From Nitrososphaerota archaeon (GTDB taxonomy: Archaea; Thermoproteota; Nitrososphaeria; Nitrososphaerales; Nitrosopumilaceae), in contig VBPL01000038.1 in assembly GCA_005877205.1 (NCBI GenBank), positions 37,169-101,168 on the forward strand: a DNA stretch of 64,000 nucleotides, written 5' to 3'. Made by a program: the position numbers and the translations under genes. The notes beneath the pieces were generated by a model. It was not told the origin of the DNA and made no database searches. It worked only from the letters and a program-made list of their open reading frames with translations. Shown here piece by piece: positions 26,943-36,018 of the stretch (the stretch's first letter is position 1; every line of letters starts with the position of its first letter).

Positions 26943-28645
26943 TTATGTGTGTATATGACTTGATTTGCAGAATCTTTTCTGCAATATCCGTATCGTACGA
27001 ATTGAATTTCTGCACCCACATTTAATTCTAAGTAGTATGGTTCTGTTAGAGCTTGCATACGCTCCAAGCTATTTTCGTTAAATTTTTCATTTACAAAAAG
27101 TGTTTTTGGAATAAGAATATCGATATTTACCGCATTCTTTCTTGAGATCCATTGGATTTTTGGAATCTCTGGTTTAAATTCGATTCCCGTCATCTCCGCT
27201 TCTATGTCAAAGCCAAGTTTTGTTATTTTGATATTATATAGCTCTAATAGTCTTATCTCATCCCCCACCTTGAGGCGACTTGCATCTTCCCCTGAAATGT
27301 AAAAGCTACCATCGAGCTGAATTCTTCTTTTTCCCATGTCTTTTTGAGGGTGATTAGGTATCTCAATCTCTGTAAGACCGTTATTTGTTACCGTCAGCTT
27401 TACAGGATGGACGGCAACAAATAGTCTTATACTCGTAGAATCAATAATTTTTCTATTAAAAGACTCCAAGGTTTTAAAAGGAGCCAGTGTGTCAGATTTT
27501 GTAAAGCTAAGGGAAAGAACAAACTTCCTGATCGCTTCAGGAACAATTCCCCTTCTTCGAAGGGCTTCAAGAGTTGGAAGTCGCGGGTCATCATACCCAG
27601 AAACTTTTCCTTCTTCTACAAGAGGTTTCAAAACCCTTTTGGACACGGGCATTCCCTCAAATTCAAGTCTTGAAAACTCCATCATCTTAGGTTTTCTTAA
27701 TCCAAGTTTATCGAGAATTACGTAATAGAGCTCGTTTCTAAGTTCATACTCTTTTGTTCTAAAGGCATGAGTCACTCCATCAATACTGTCTTCAATTGCT
27801 ACGGCAAAGTCGTAGTTTGGCCATATCCTGTATTTGTCCTTATGAAGGGGGTGAGGCTCATCTATTATTCTCAATAAGGTGGGATCTCGCATTGCTGTAT
27901 TTTCAGAACTCATATCTCCTCGGAATCTAACGATAGCTTCTCTTGGTTTGTATTTTTCAAACATGTTATTCCATCGCTTGGTGTTCTGTTCTATACTCCC
28001 AGTGCTACATTTACAAGATAACATTTCGCGTCTGTTTTTGCTTATTGTTTCCTTGTCGCATGTACAGACATAGGCATTGCCAGATGCAAGTAATTCTTCT
28101 GCCTTCTTGTAAATCAAATCCATGTCATCAGAAGTATTTTTTGTAATATCGTACTTTATCCCAAGCCAGTCCAATCCCACCTTGATTGCTGCATAATATT
28201 CCAGTCTCTCGTTTTCAGGGTTTGTGTCGTCAAATCTTAGAATTAATTTTCCTCCATACATCCTTGCATATTCTTCGTCAATTATCGAGGCTTTTGCATG
28301 GCCAATGTGTGGGTATCCATTTGGTTCTGGAGGAAATCTAGTAACTACCTTACCATGCTCTGCTCCTTCGAGAGGGGGTAATCCAGACCTCTCCTGTTTC
28401 GGTTTTGTTACAAGCAAGTGTGGAAAGCTATTATCAAGCTCTGCTTTCTGGGATGAAAGTGAAAGCTTGTTTATTTCACTGACTATCTCTCCAATTAAAG
28501 GAATAACCTCTTTTATCTTTCCACGAAGTTCTGGCTTGGCACCAATTACCTTGGATATCACTGCATCATTCCTAGTCTTACCATCATGTTCTGAAGCATT
28601 TAGAAGAGCAATTCCGCGTATTACTCTCTTTAGTTCATCATCCAA
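26939..28645 (-). CDS. gltX: Glutamyl-tRNA synthetase (archaeal type)
   Basis: 568 aa, archaeal/eukaryotic-type GluRS (non-discriminating in many archaea). Seen: class I signature RFPPEPNGYPHIGHAKA (HIGH), zinc-type cysteines CTCDKETI and MLSCKC, the KMSKS-equivalent VSKRVLKPL, and a C-terminal beta-barrel anticodon domain. TTG start at 28643-28645, directly abutting the stop codon of GGPP synthase. Confidence 0.95.
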   Translation of the reverse strand: MDDELKRVIRGIALLNASEHDGKTRNDAVISKVIGAKPELRGKIKEVIPLIGEIVSEINKLSLSSQKAELDNSFPHLLVTKPKQERSGLPPLEGAEHGKVVTRFPPEPNGYPHIGHAKASIIDEEYARMYGGKLILRFDDTNPENERLEYYAAIKVGLDWLGIKYDITKNTSDDMDLIYKKAEELLASGNAYVCTCDKETISKNRREMLSCKCSTGSIEQNTKRWNNMFEKYKPREAIVRFRGDMSSENTAMRDPTLLRIIDEPHPLHKDKYRIWPNYDFAVAIEDSIDGVTHAFRTKEYELRNELYYVILDKLGLRKPKMMEFSRLEFEGMPVSKRVLKPLVEEGKVSGYDDPRLPTLEALRRRGIVPEAIRKFVLSLSFTKSDTLAPFKTLESFNRKIIDSTSIRLFVAVHPVKLTVTNNGLTEIEIPNHPQKDMGKRRIQLDGSFYISGEDASRLKVGDEIRLLELYNIKITKLGFDIEAEMTGIEFKPEIPKIQWISRKNAVNIDILIPKTLFVNEKFNENSLERMQALTEPYYLELNVGAEIQFVRYGYCRKDSANQVIYTHK

Positions 28646-29650
28646 CTATAGGCTCCTCCCCACTACAAAATCAAGTAAGGAGAGCAGTTCATTTTTTGCA
28701 GGAACTTCATCATAGATTGATATTGATTTTTTTGCTACGTTGGAATGGCGAGAGGCACTTTCTCTTATCGTTTTTTCTATTCCAAGTGAAGATATCATAC
28801 ACACAGCTTTTTCTAATTCATTTTTTGACGCCGAAGAATTTCCAAAAGCATTAAGGATCACTTTCCTTTCTTGTCCTTTTGCTCTCCTGATAGCCATGAG
28901 AATGGGAAGTGACTTTTTCCCTTCTCTGATGTCATTTCCAACAGGTTTTCTTGTTACTTTTGGATCTCCTATTACACCAATCAGATCATCAATTATTTGG
29001 AAGGCTAATCCTAAATTCCTTCCAAAGGTTGAAAGCCTTCTCACATCTCTTTCTGTTTTCTTGGCTGAGATAGCACCCATTGCACAAGACGCAACAAAAA
29101 GTGATGATGTCTTTTTTTCTATCATTTTTATATACTGATTCTCACTTGGTATCTTCTTTGATTGTGCCATCGTAATGTCAAGTACCTGACCTTCGCATAC
29201 ATCGCAACAGGCTCTAGCCAAGTTGGATACTAGTGGCATACCCACATCTTTAGGCATTGTTGCAAAAGCAGTGGAAATAGTTTCAAATGCTTTTGAAAAC
29301 AACAGGTCTCCCGCAAGAATTCCAATGGGAACTCCAAATCTGACATGAACAGTGGGAACACCGTGTCTAACTTCATCATTATCCATGATATCATCATGAA
29401 CCAGAGTGAAATTATGTATCATTTCAATTGCGGCGGCTGCTGGGATTGCTTGTTTTACAGTTCCACCTAACAGCTCACAACTCTTTACTACCATGTATGG
29501 TCTTAATCGTTTTCCTCCATGTTCAATCAGGTATCTTGCAGCTTTGTAGAGGTCGCGAGGTTCGCCGTCCAATCTGGACAATAAATATGAATCAATTTTC
29601 TTTGTATTTTTCACGAGTCTGCTCATTTTCATTATCTCTTCAACTCCCAC
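28646..29650 (-). CDS. Geranylgeranyl diphosphate synthase (polyprenyl synthase)
   Basis: 334 aa. First Asp-rich motif DDIMD (86-90) and second DDLIGVIGD define an (E)-prenyl diphosphate synthase. The residue five before the first motif is F81, a pattern seen in archaeal GGPP synthases that stop at C20; this is family knowledge rather than proof. It supplies C20 chains for ether lipids. Overlaps idi by 19 bp and abuts gltX. Confidence 0.9.
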   Translation of the reverse strand: MGVEEIMKMSRLVKNTKKIDSYLLSRLDGEPRDLYKAARYLIEHGGKRLRPYMVVKSCELLGGTVKQAIPAAAAIEMIHNFTLVHDDIMDNDEVRHGVPTVHVRFGVPIGILAGDLLFSKAFETISTAFATMPKDVGMPLVSNLARACCDVCEGQVLDITMAQSKKIPSENQYIKMIEKKTSSLFVASCAMGAISAKKTERDVRRLSTFGRNLGLAFQIIDDLIGVIGDPKVTRKPVGNDIREGKKSLPILMAIRRAKGQERKVILNAFGNSSASKNELEKAVCMISSLGIEKTIRESASRHSNVAKKSISIYDEVPAKNELLSLLDFVVGRSL

Positions 29651-30267
29651 CTGTGATCTGGAAAATGATATTTCAGTGGTTCATTCAGATCAGCATTATA
29701 ATCAGATCTCATCCACATTTGGAGAATCTCTTTGTGTTTTTCATTTATGTTCTTGTTTGATCCAGGTAACAAATACAATGCAACCAACATCCATGGACAG
29801 AAAGTCCTCGGTGATTTCTTTATCTCTGCCAAAAGTTCATCCAGACTGATCCACCTGATTGCCGAGATTTCGTCTTTTACAAGCCTCATTCTTTCTGGTT
29901 CCTCTAATATTCCAATCAGAGTGCCACAGATCTCGTTCTCTGAACCGATGTTTTTGTATGGAACGTGATATTCAAACTTGAACAAATAATCCAATTTACA
30001 TGTTATTCCAAGCTCTTCTGGTAATCTTCTTTCTGCAGAAGAAACATATGTCTCAGATTCTCTTGGGTGGCTTGCTACTGTCCCATCCCAATCTCCAGGC
30101 CAAAGCATCTTACTCATGCTGCGTTGTGTTAATAGGAGTTTGCCATCTTTATTGAACAGCAATATAGTAAAGGCCCTGTGAAGCTTGCCATTTGGCAAAT
30201 GGCATTTTGCTTTTTCATCACTTCCTATCGGATTATCATTATTGTCAACAAGAATTAGATATTCCAT
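29632..30267 (-). CDS. idi: Isopentenyl-diphosphate delta-isomerase, type I (Nudix)
   Basis: 211 aa Nudix-fold IDI-1, which interconverts IPP and DMAPP. Seen: GKLHRAFTILLFNKDGKLLL, the active-site context WPGDWDGTVASHPRESETY and the Nudix-like glutamates in AERRLPEELGI. Most archaea use the unrelated FMN-dependent type II enzyme, so type I is worth noting. Start 9 bp downstream of the ipk stop; end overlaps GGPP synthase. Confidence 0.9.
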   Translation of the reverse strand: MEYLILVDNNDNPIGSDEKAKCHLPNGKLHRAFTILLFNKDGKLLLTQRSMSKMLWPGDWDGTVASHPRESETYVSSAERRLPEELGITCKLDYLFKFEYHVPYKNIGSENEICGTLIGILEEPERMRLVKDEISAIRWISLDELLAEIKKSPRTFCPWMLVALYLLPGSNKNINEKHKEILQMWMRSDYNADLNEPLKYHFPDHRWELKR

Positions 30268-30276
30268 CTCTCTATC

Positions 30277-31017
30277 TTACCCTCTGAATATTGTTCCCTC
30301 AAAGCCCTTTCCGCTTATTGCATTTACTACTCTTTTGGGAACGTTTCCGTTAACAAAGAAAACATCTGTGCCATTTTTCGATATGTTAACCGCCTCCTTT
30401 ATTTTGCGACTCATTCCTCCAGTTACATCCATGGAAACTTTTGACATGATTGGTTTTTCTACGGTTATCTCGTGGATCAGCCTTTTTGTTCTCATATCAG
30501 AATAGATACCATCGACATTTGTTACAAAAATTGCTAACCGTGGCTTCAATATCCTGGCAAGAATTCCCATGATTTTGTCCCCTGACAAAATATAGAACTT
30601 ATTTTTTCCATACCACATTACGTCTCCGTAAGAAATAGGAATCAAACGTATCTTTGCAATTTTTGAGATCTCTTTTACTTTTTTCACTATGGGCTTGCCA
30701 GCGAGCATGAAATTGCTAGGGGGTAAACAATATGGTCTAAGGTTAGATTCAAGAAACGATTCAAGTATAATTTGATTCAATTCCACCATGGAATTCTTAA
30801 CTAGTGAAATACCCTTTATGCTGTATCTGGAAGGTTTTGTATGCATGTCGTATTTGACTGACCAATAATGCCCATAAGAACCCCCTCCGTGTACAACTAT
30901 AAGTGGTTCCTTTACTTTTCTCAGATGAGAAGTGATTCTTCTTATCAAAGACCTATTTGCTGTTAAGGGTTTTTCTTTGTTTGTAATTATAGATCCCCCC
31001 AGTTTGACTAAAATCAT
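30277..31017 (-). CDS. ipk: Isopentenyl phosphate kinase
   Basis: 246 aa amino-acid-kinase-fold enzyme that phosphorylates isopentenyl phosphate to IPP, the last step of the archaeal modified mevalonate pathway. Seen: KLGGSIITNK (5-14), VVHGGGSYGH with H50 as the family's diagnostic histidine, and DVTGGMSRKI near the C-terminus. A TATA-like gttttaaaaa at 31041-31050 places a leaderless start at 31017. Confidence 0.92.
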   Translation of the reverse strand: MILVKLGGSIITNKEKPLTANRSLIRRITSHLRKVKEPLIVVHGGGSYGHYWSVKYDMHTKPSRYSIKGISLVKNSMVELNQIILESFLESNLRPYCLPPSNFMLAGKPIVKKVKEISKIAKIRLIPISYGDVMWYGKNKFYILSGDKIMGILARILKPRLAIFVTNVDGIYSDMRTKRLIHEITVEKPIMSKVSMDVTGGMSRKIKEAVNISKNGTDVFFVNGNVPKRVVNAISGKGFEGTIFRG

Positions 31018-31207
31018 GATTTTTAACAGTGATATCGTCGGTTTTAAAAAGTATCTCCCTTAAGATTTGGATTCCTATTTGTCTTGTTGACTGGATTAAA
31101 TTGTCACGATATTAGGTCATCGTAGTGGCTTCCTCAACACATACGTGGTAATATTGCGTATCTTGCTTCCCTCGCAATGCCTAACAACCGAATATCTAGA
31201 CTACTGG
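31018..31207. other. Gap within the isoprenoid cluster holding the ipk promoter
   Basis: 190 bp between mevalonate kinase and isopentenyl phosphate kinase. Only the promoter for ipk is recognised. It breaks an otherwise tightly packed cluster, so transcription probably restarts here. No RNA gene recognised. Confidence 0.4.
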
Positions 31208-32161
31208 CTAAATATACAGAAGACCCTGATAATCAATTTTCACCGGAAAACAATCAGAAATCTTTTTCAGATTGTCAACAGTAGTAGCTGAATTAGAATT
31301 ATCCACAAGGGATATTATGCAACCGCCAAAGCCTGCTCCTGTTAATTTTGCTCCGTAGGACGTTTTTTTTGCTTCTCTAACTAGAAGATCAATCTTCTCT
31401 GTAGATACCTTAATTTGTTGAAGTAGGTCTTGATTCTTTAACATTAGCAATCCAAGCATCTTAAGATCGTTTTTTCGCAGTGCTAAGAGTGCCTCATTAA
31501 CTATTTCAGCTTCTTTTTCACACAGTTGATTGAAAAAATTGCCGTTTTTTTCTTTGAATACTCTTACTTGTCTTACAATTTCTTGTGTATTATGAACTTG
31601 GGAAGAATTTGCTATGATGAAAGCTAGGTCGTTATTCGAACTTATCTCTTGAAAGCCACTATTAGGGTCGTATAACATTAGACCACCAAATGTAGAGACA
31701 GATGTATCGGCCCCAGGCGTTTCTTTAAATATGATGCGCTCTGCTTCTATTGCTTTCTTTACCACTTCTTGTTTTGATAGCCTCACAAATAATCCATTAA
31801 CTGAAGCAGTGACAGCAACGCATGCAGCTGATGATGAACCCAGACCTATGCCAGCTGGTATCTGTGATTCTAGGACTATCTCGATTCCTTTATCCTTTCC
31901 ATAATCTTCTAATGCATTTTTTGCAATGTAAAAGAACGGCTTCATGAATCTGCTAGTAACCGCATCTAGCTCAGATAAACAATCAATGTCAAGTTCTGCG
32001 TCTCCAAGAACTGATCTTATCTTCACTTTTCTTTCATCTAAAAGTCGTGATGTAGCAACAATTCTCTTGTTTATAGAACAAAGAATTGCTTTTACCCCAT
32101 ACACAATGAAATGTTCTCCAAAAAGGATGACCTTTCCTGGAGCTGACGCTATTGATTTCAT
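31208..32161 (-). CDS. mvk: Mevalonate kinase
   Basis: 317 aa GHMP kinase. Seen: PGKVILFGEHFIVYG (8-22), the ATP-binding IPAGIGLGSSSAACVAV, the catalytic-region GADTSVSTFGG and C-terminal LTGAGFGGCIISLV. Phosphorylates mevalonate, feeding the pathway completed by phosphomevalonate dehydratase, the UbiD-type decarboxylase and Ipk. Start overlaps the MEMO gene stop by 4 bp. Confidence 0.93.
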   Translation of the reverse strand: MKSIASAPGKVILFGEHFIVYGVKAILCSINKRIVATSRLLDERKVKIRSVLGDAELDIDCLSELDAVTSRFMKPFFYIAKNALEDYGKDKGIEIVLESQIPAGIGLGSSSAACVAVTASVNGLFVRLSKQEVVKKAIEAERIIFKETPGADTSVSTFGGLMLYDPNSGFQEISSNNDLAFIIANSSQVHNTQEIVRQVRVFKEKNGNFFNQLCEKEAEIVNEALLALRKNDLKMLGLLMLKNQDLLQQIKVSTEKIDLLVREAKKTSYGAKLTGAGFGGCIISLVDNSNSATTVDNLKKISDCFPVKIDYQGLLYI

Positions 32162-32994
32162 GAGAAAATTATCGAAGCATATCCTACCACTGAGCTTTTT
32201 TCGCCTGTTATGTCACCACTTGTAGCATATCTTGTCAAGGTGCCTTTAGTGGCTCCGAGTTCTTTGCAAGCTACCATGGTAGATGCCATCGCTCCATACC
32301 CGCACGCACTGACTTGATCCTCTTGCAAAATTCTATAAAATTTATCAATATCCATAGCTAATATGGGTTCAATTAATCCCTTGTCCTGCTTATGTGCAAA
32401 GCCATTCTCTTCATAATGAGTAAAGTCTGATGAACCTATTACCACGGTCTTCTTATTCTTAGCTATCTTTGCTATAGCCTTGCCTACCTCTTTTGCTGCA
32501 TTGTAATTTTGATTGATCAAGATTATTGGAAGAATTTTGAATTTGTGAGAATATACTTCCTGCAGCATTGGTAATTGAACTTCCAGACTGTGATCTCTAG
32601 TATGTGAAAAAAAATCTAGCTCAATAATCTTTGAAACTATGTTTATTTCTATAGCGGCTTCGGTATCTACTTCAATATCACCAAGAGGAGTTTTCCACAC
32701 AGCTTCTTTCATCGTAGCAATATTTCGCCCAACCCCCCAATGATTAGGCCCAATAATTACTACAAGCTCTGGTCGTTGCGATGAAATAGCATAATACGAA
32801 TTAGCTGCAACTGGGCCAGAATACATGTAACCTGCATGAGGACATATTACGCCAATAATCTTTTCATTACTAGTTGAGGGGGGTAAGTTTCCCGGACCGT
32901 ACTTGTGAAGAAAACAATCTCTTATAGTTGACTTCAACTCTTTCTGTGCTTTTGGATAGAACATACCAGCAACAGCTGGTGTTCTTACCTGCAT
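32158..32994 (-). CDS. MEMO1-family protein
   Basis: 278 aa, the MEMO family (system B of the AmmeMemoRadiSam set), structurally related to class III extradiol dioxygenases. Seen: RTPAVAGMFYPKAQKELKST, ICPHAGYMYSGPVAANSY, GPNHWGVG, SSDFTHYEENGF, and GYGAMASTM. Function in archaea is not settled. It sits between S2 and mevalonate kinase in the conserved archaeal order. Confidence 0.92.
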   Translation of the reverse strand: MQVRTPAVAGMFYPKAQKELKSTIRDCFLHKYGPGNLPPSTSNEKIIGVICPHAGYMYSGPVAANSYYAISSQRPELVVIIGPNHWGVGRNIATMKEAVWKTPLGDIEVDTEAAIEINIVSKIIELDFFSHTRDHSLEVQLPMLQEVYSHKFKILPIILINQNYNAAKEVGKAIAKIAKNKKTVVIGSSDFTHYEENGFAHKQDKGLIEPILAMDIDKFYRILQEDQVSACGYGAMASTMVACKELGATKGTLTRYATSGDITGEKSSVVGYASIIFS

Positions 32995-32998
32995 TGTG

Positions 32999-33670
32999 TT
33001 ATTGCCTCTGGGATCTTGTTCTTATAGAAGGAATTCTTCCGGTTTCTTCTTCTAATTCTTCTTCAGTTATTTTGGTCTCAAAGTCATCGATTTCATATTT
33101 CATCGATTCGTCGCCTTTCAGTTTGCCCTTTTGTAACAGAATCTCCCTAGCTAACAACCAATAGATAGCAGCCAATGATTTTCTACCTCTGTTATTTGCT
33201 GGTATGACCAGGTCTACTTTAGACGTAACATTATCAGTGTTAGATATAGCTATTACTGGAATCCCAGCATTTGTGGCCTCTATAACGGCTTGCTCATCTA
33301 CTTGAGGGTCTGAGACCATAACTAACTCTGGTTCTATGTAATACGGTAAAAGTGGATTTGTCAGTGTACCAGGCATAAATCTTCCAAGCATGGGTGTTGC
33401 ATCTGTAAGCTCACAAAACTTCTCGAGTGGAGTGATCGCATACTCTCTTCCTGAACACACAAGAACTTTTGAAATGACTGCCCTGTTGATAAATTTGGCA
33501 GCTGTTTGAATTCGTGCCAATGTCTTTTTACTATCAATAATGTAGAGTCCCTCATTTGTAGCCTTTGTAATGAAAGGAATCATGAATTTTGTCTTTACCT
33601 GCGTTCCTACGCGCATGCCAGTGGAAAGAACATATTTTTCTAGACGTTCAGACTCCTCTTGCTTACTCAT
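32999..33670 (-). CDS. rps2: 30S ribosomal protein S2
   Basis: 223 aa archaeal S2 (uS2). Seen: GTQVKTKFMIPFI, MLGRFMPGTLTNP, VMVSDPQVDEQAVIEA, and PVIAISNTDNVTSKVDLVIP. Short acidic/basic C-terminal extension. Follows enolase by 9 bp. Confidence 0.95.
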   Translation of the reverse strand: MSKQEESERLEKYVLSTGMRVGTQVKTKFMIPFITKATNEGLYIIDSKKTLARIQTAAKFINRAVISKVLVCSGREYAITPLEKFCELTDATPMLGRFMPGTLTNPLLPYYIEPELVMVSDPQVDEQAVIEATNAGIPVIAISNTDNVTSKVDLVIPANNRGRKSLAAIYWLLAREILLQKGKLKGDESMKYEIDDFETKITEEELEEETGRIPSIRTRSQRQ

Positions 33671-33679
33671 ACTGTGTTT

Positions 33680-34918
33680 TTAAATCTCTACCATTCCACG
33701 TATTAAATCATACTCTGAAATGCGTAGTAGTTCGTTGAGTTTAGCTATCCTCTCGCCGCCAACTATGCCTACTTTTAACATCTTTGATTTTGTGGCAATT
33801 CCAATATGTGATATGTGTGAATCTACTGATTCACCAGAACGATGAGAAGTGATTATCTTTATGTTATTTTTAGTAGCTTCTTTCGCAAATTCAAGTGCAT
33901 CATAAAGACTACCAGCTTGGTTTACCTTCAAAATTGTAGCATTACATGCCTTTATTTTTTCTGCTCGCTTTAGGATCTCTTTATTTGTTACCAACAGATC
34001 ATCACCTGTTATCAAAACATTTGGAAATTTTTTGGTCAAAATAGACATCTCATCAAATGCTTCTTCATGAACCGCATCCTCGGCATATGCAAGTTTGTAT
34101 TCTTTAATTATGCTAGATACAAATTCGATCTGTTCTTCCAGGCTGTTCTCAAAACCTGCCCTTTCATAAACATACTTGTTTTTCTTCTCGTTCCATTGTG
34201 TAGAGGAAGCAAAATCTACACCTAATGAAACTTCTTTTCCTAAAGTGAAACCAAGTTGTTCGCATGCTCGAGCGCATACTTCTAAGGCTTCATCATTTTT
34301 CAGCTTTGGAGCCCATCCACCCTCGTCTCCTCTACCATTTGTAAAGCCCGGATCTCTCTTTGCTAAAATTTTTCCGAGTTCTTTATGAACAGCGAAGTTG
34401 ACTTCGATTGAATCTCGAATAGTCTTCGAACCAATAGCGCAAACCAATATCTCTTGAATATCCGGTGTTCCTGGACCTGCGTGCGCTCCACCTCCAAGGA
34501 TGTTACCAAGGGGGAAGGGAAACCTGAGATTCGAATCAGTACTTAATAATTTGAAAATGGGAACTTCGAGAGATTTTGACGCAGAATCAATTGAAGCAAT
34601 AGTTAGAGCAAATGCAACTGAACCTCCAATCTTTGAATAATTAGTAGTCGAATCAATGGTTCTTAGGTTCTCGTGAATTAATTTTAAATTGGAGGGATCT
34701 AGACCCACAAATTTTTTTTCATTTTGCCTAAGAATCTCAAGGCTCTTTTCTGGTTTATTCTCTGGAAAACTTGTTGCTTCGTGTTTGCCAACACTTGCAC
34801 CTGATGGGGCACAGACTCTACCCAAACATTTGTGGTCAGAAATAACATCAATCTCTATAGTTTTATTTCCTCTACTGTTGTAGAGAAGCCGTCCCCTAAT
34901 TGATGTAATCCGTGCCAT
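33680..34918 (-). CDS. eno: Enolase
   Basis: 412 aa phosphopyruvate hydratase of glycolysis/gluconeogenesis. Seen: RGNKTIEIDV, GASVGKHEA, the GGGAHAGPGTPDIQEILV loop, metal-ligand region EDAVHEE and ITGDDLLVTN, catalytic lysine in LKVNQAGSL, and ITSHRSGES. Complete. One bp from rpoN. Confidence 0.95.
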   Translation of the reverse strand: MARITSIRGRLLYNSRGNKTIEIDVISDHKCLGRVCAPSGASVGKHEATSFPENKPEKSLEILRQNEKKFVGLDPSNLKLIHENLRTIDSTTNYSKIGGSVAFALTIASIDSASKSLEVPIFKLLSTDSNLRFPFPLGNILGGGAHAGPGTPDIQEILVCAIGSKTIRDSIEVNFAVHKELGKILAKRDPGFTNGRGDEGGWAPKLKNDEALEVCARACEQLGFTLGKEVSLGVDFASSTQWNEKKNKYVYERAGFENSLEEQIEFVSSIIKEYKLAYAEDAVHEEAFDEMSILTKKFPNVLITGDDLLVTNKEILKRAEKIKACNATILKVNQAGSLYDALEFAKEATKNNIKIITSHRSGESVDSHISHIGIATKSKMLKVGIVGGERIAKLNELLRISEYDLIRGMVEI

Positions 34919-34919
34919 C

Positions 34920-35156
34920 CTATTCTAGCTCGGATCGAACTTCTTGCTCCCTTCTCCTTATAGCTTCGTAAAATGGAATCACTTGATGGATTGTTTCTAC
35001 TGATGTTAACAACATGCTTCTACAACAATATCGCTTGAAACCAAACAAATCAAGTACTTTAGCAGGATCTTCTCCACCTTTAACGCGATTTTGATACTCC
35101 TTAAATTTATCAGCAATGAGATTTCCACAAGTAAAACATCTTACGGGAATTAGCAC
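34920..35156 (-). CDS. rpoN: DNA-directed RNA polymerase subunit N
   Basis: 78 aa archaeal RpoN (Rpb10 homolog). N-terminal zinc site MLIPVRCFTCGNLIADK with the diagnostic RYCCRSMLL later. First gene of the rpoN-eno-rps2-MEMO-mvk block on the minus strand. Archaeal RpoN is unrelated to bacterial sigma-54. Confidence 0.95.
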   Translation of the reverse strand: MLIPVRCFTCGNLIADKFKEYQNRVKGGEDPAKVLDLFGFKRYCCRSMLLTSVETIHQVIPFYEAIRRREQEVRSELE

Positions 35157-35208
35157 ATTCTCAAAAAGTAATCAAGGCTTATAAAAACCATGCATGGGTA
35201 TTGCAACT

Positions 35209-35293
35209 GCGGGAGTCGCCCAGCCTGGTCAAAGGCGCTAGCTTGAGGGGCTAGTATCTTAGGATTTCAAGGGTTCAAATCCCTTCTCCCGCA
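35209..35293 (+). tRNA. tRNA-Leu (anticodon GAG)
   Basis: Acceptor stem GCGGGAG (35209-35215) pairs with CTCCCGC (35286-35292), discriminator A at 35293. Anticodon stem CTAGC/GCTAG encloses the loop TTGAGGG, giving anticodon GAG (Leu, CUC/CUU). A long variable arm (about 12 nt) and the T-arm AAGGGTTCAAATCCCTT confirm a class II tRNA. No CCA is encoded and no intron is seen. Confidence 0.92.
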
Positions 35294-35367
35294 TTTAACA
35301 ATCTTAAAACAAATGTTTTTCAAAGTTTGGAGATGAGTACTTATTTGGCATAAAATTCTCAAACTGT

Positions 35368-36018
35368 ATGGAAATTACTGTAAAGCAAATGATGCAAATT
35401 GAAGAAAATGGTCATCAAATGGGCTTTTTTAGAAAACTTATGATGGAAAATGCGGGAGCATCGGTAGCAAGGTATATTGTAGAAAAGTTTTCGGCTTTGT
35501 CTGAAAAGAAGGTATTGGTTTTTGCGGGTCTTGGAAATAATGGTGGAGATGCATTTGTTATAGCAAGGCATTTGGCAGGATTCGGTTGTGAGCCAGTCGT
35601 TCTACTACTCGGAAATCCAGATAAGATAAAAACCGAAGAAGCAAGATCTAACTGGAAGTTATTAGAAAAAATGAATTCAATAACCTTGATAATTGCGTCA
35701 GATCCTAGGGAAATTGACGTCGACGCAGACATTATCGTGGATGGTATTTTAGGAACTGGCGTTTCGGGTAAAATAAGAGAACCGTATGCATCTGCCATGG
35801 ATTTGATAAACAAATCGCCAGCTTTCAAACTAGCATTAGACGTACCCTCCGGTATGGATCCAGATACCGGAAATGTGGATGACAAATGCGTTAAAGCAGA
35901 TGTTACCATCACATTTCACAAAATGAAAACTGGAATGCCAAGTAGGACTGATATGTGTGGAACGATAATCGTCGAAAAAATAGGAATACCTCCAGAAGCA
36001 GAGATCGGTGTCTTATGA
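35368..36018 (+). CDS. nnrE: NAD(P)H-hydrate epimerase (YjeF N-domain)
   Basis: 216 aa single-domain YjeF_N protein that epimerises damaged NAD(P)HX for repair. Seen: MMENAGASVARYI (26-38), AGLGNNGGDAFVIARHLAG (Rossmann and substrate site), IVDGILGTGVSGKI, and LDVPSGMDPDTG. The dehydratase domain usually fused or encoded nearby is not here. The stop overlaps the MBL hydrolase start (ATGA). Confidence 0.88.
   Translation: MEITVKQMMQIEENGHQMGFFRKLMMENAGASVARYIVEKFSALSEKKVLVFAGLGNNGGDAFVIARHLAGFGCEPVVLLLGNPDKIKTEEARSNWKLLEKMNSITLIIASDPREIDVDADIIVDGILGTGVSGKIREPYASAMDLINKSPAFKLALDVPSGMDPDTGNVDDKCVKADVTITFHKMKTGMPSRTDMCGTIIVEKIGIPPEAEIGVL

Noticed and set aside
28224..28715. 163-aa plus-strand frame opposite gltX and GGPP synthase
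   Set aside because: Spans two conserved genes antisense; composition is typical of a shadow frame.
31018..31207. Possible small RNA in the mvk-ipk gap
   Set aside because: No tRNA fold or clear C/D box pair was found; the promoter accounts for the only clear signal.
35415..35912. 165-aa minus-strand frame inside the NAD(P)HX epimerase gene
   Set aside because: Exact antisense of a conserved enzyme with no promoter or motif of its own.
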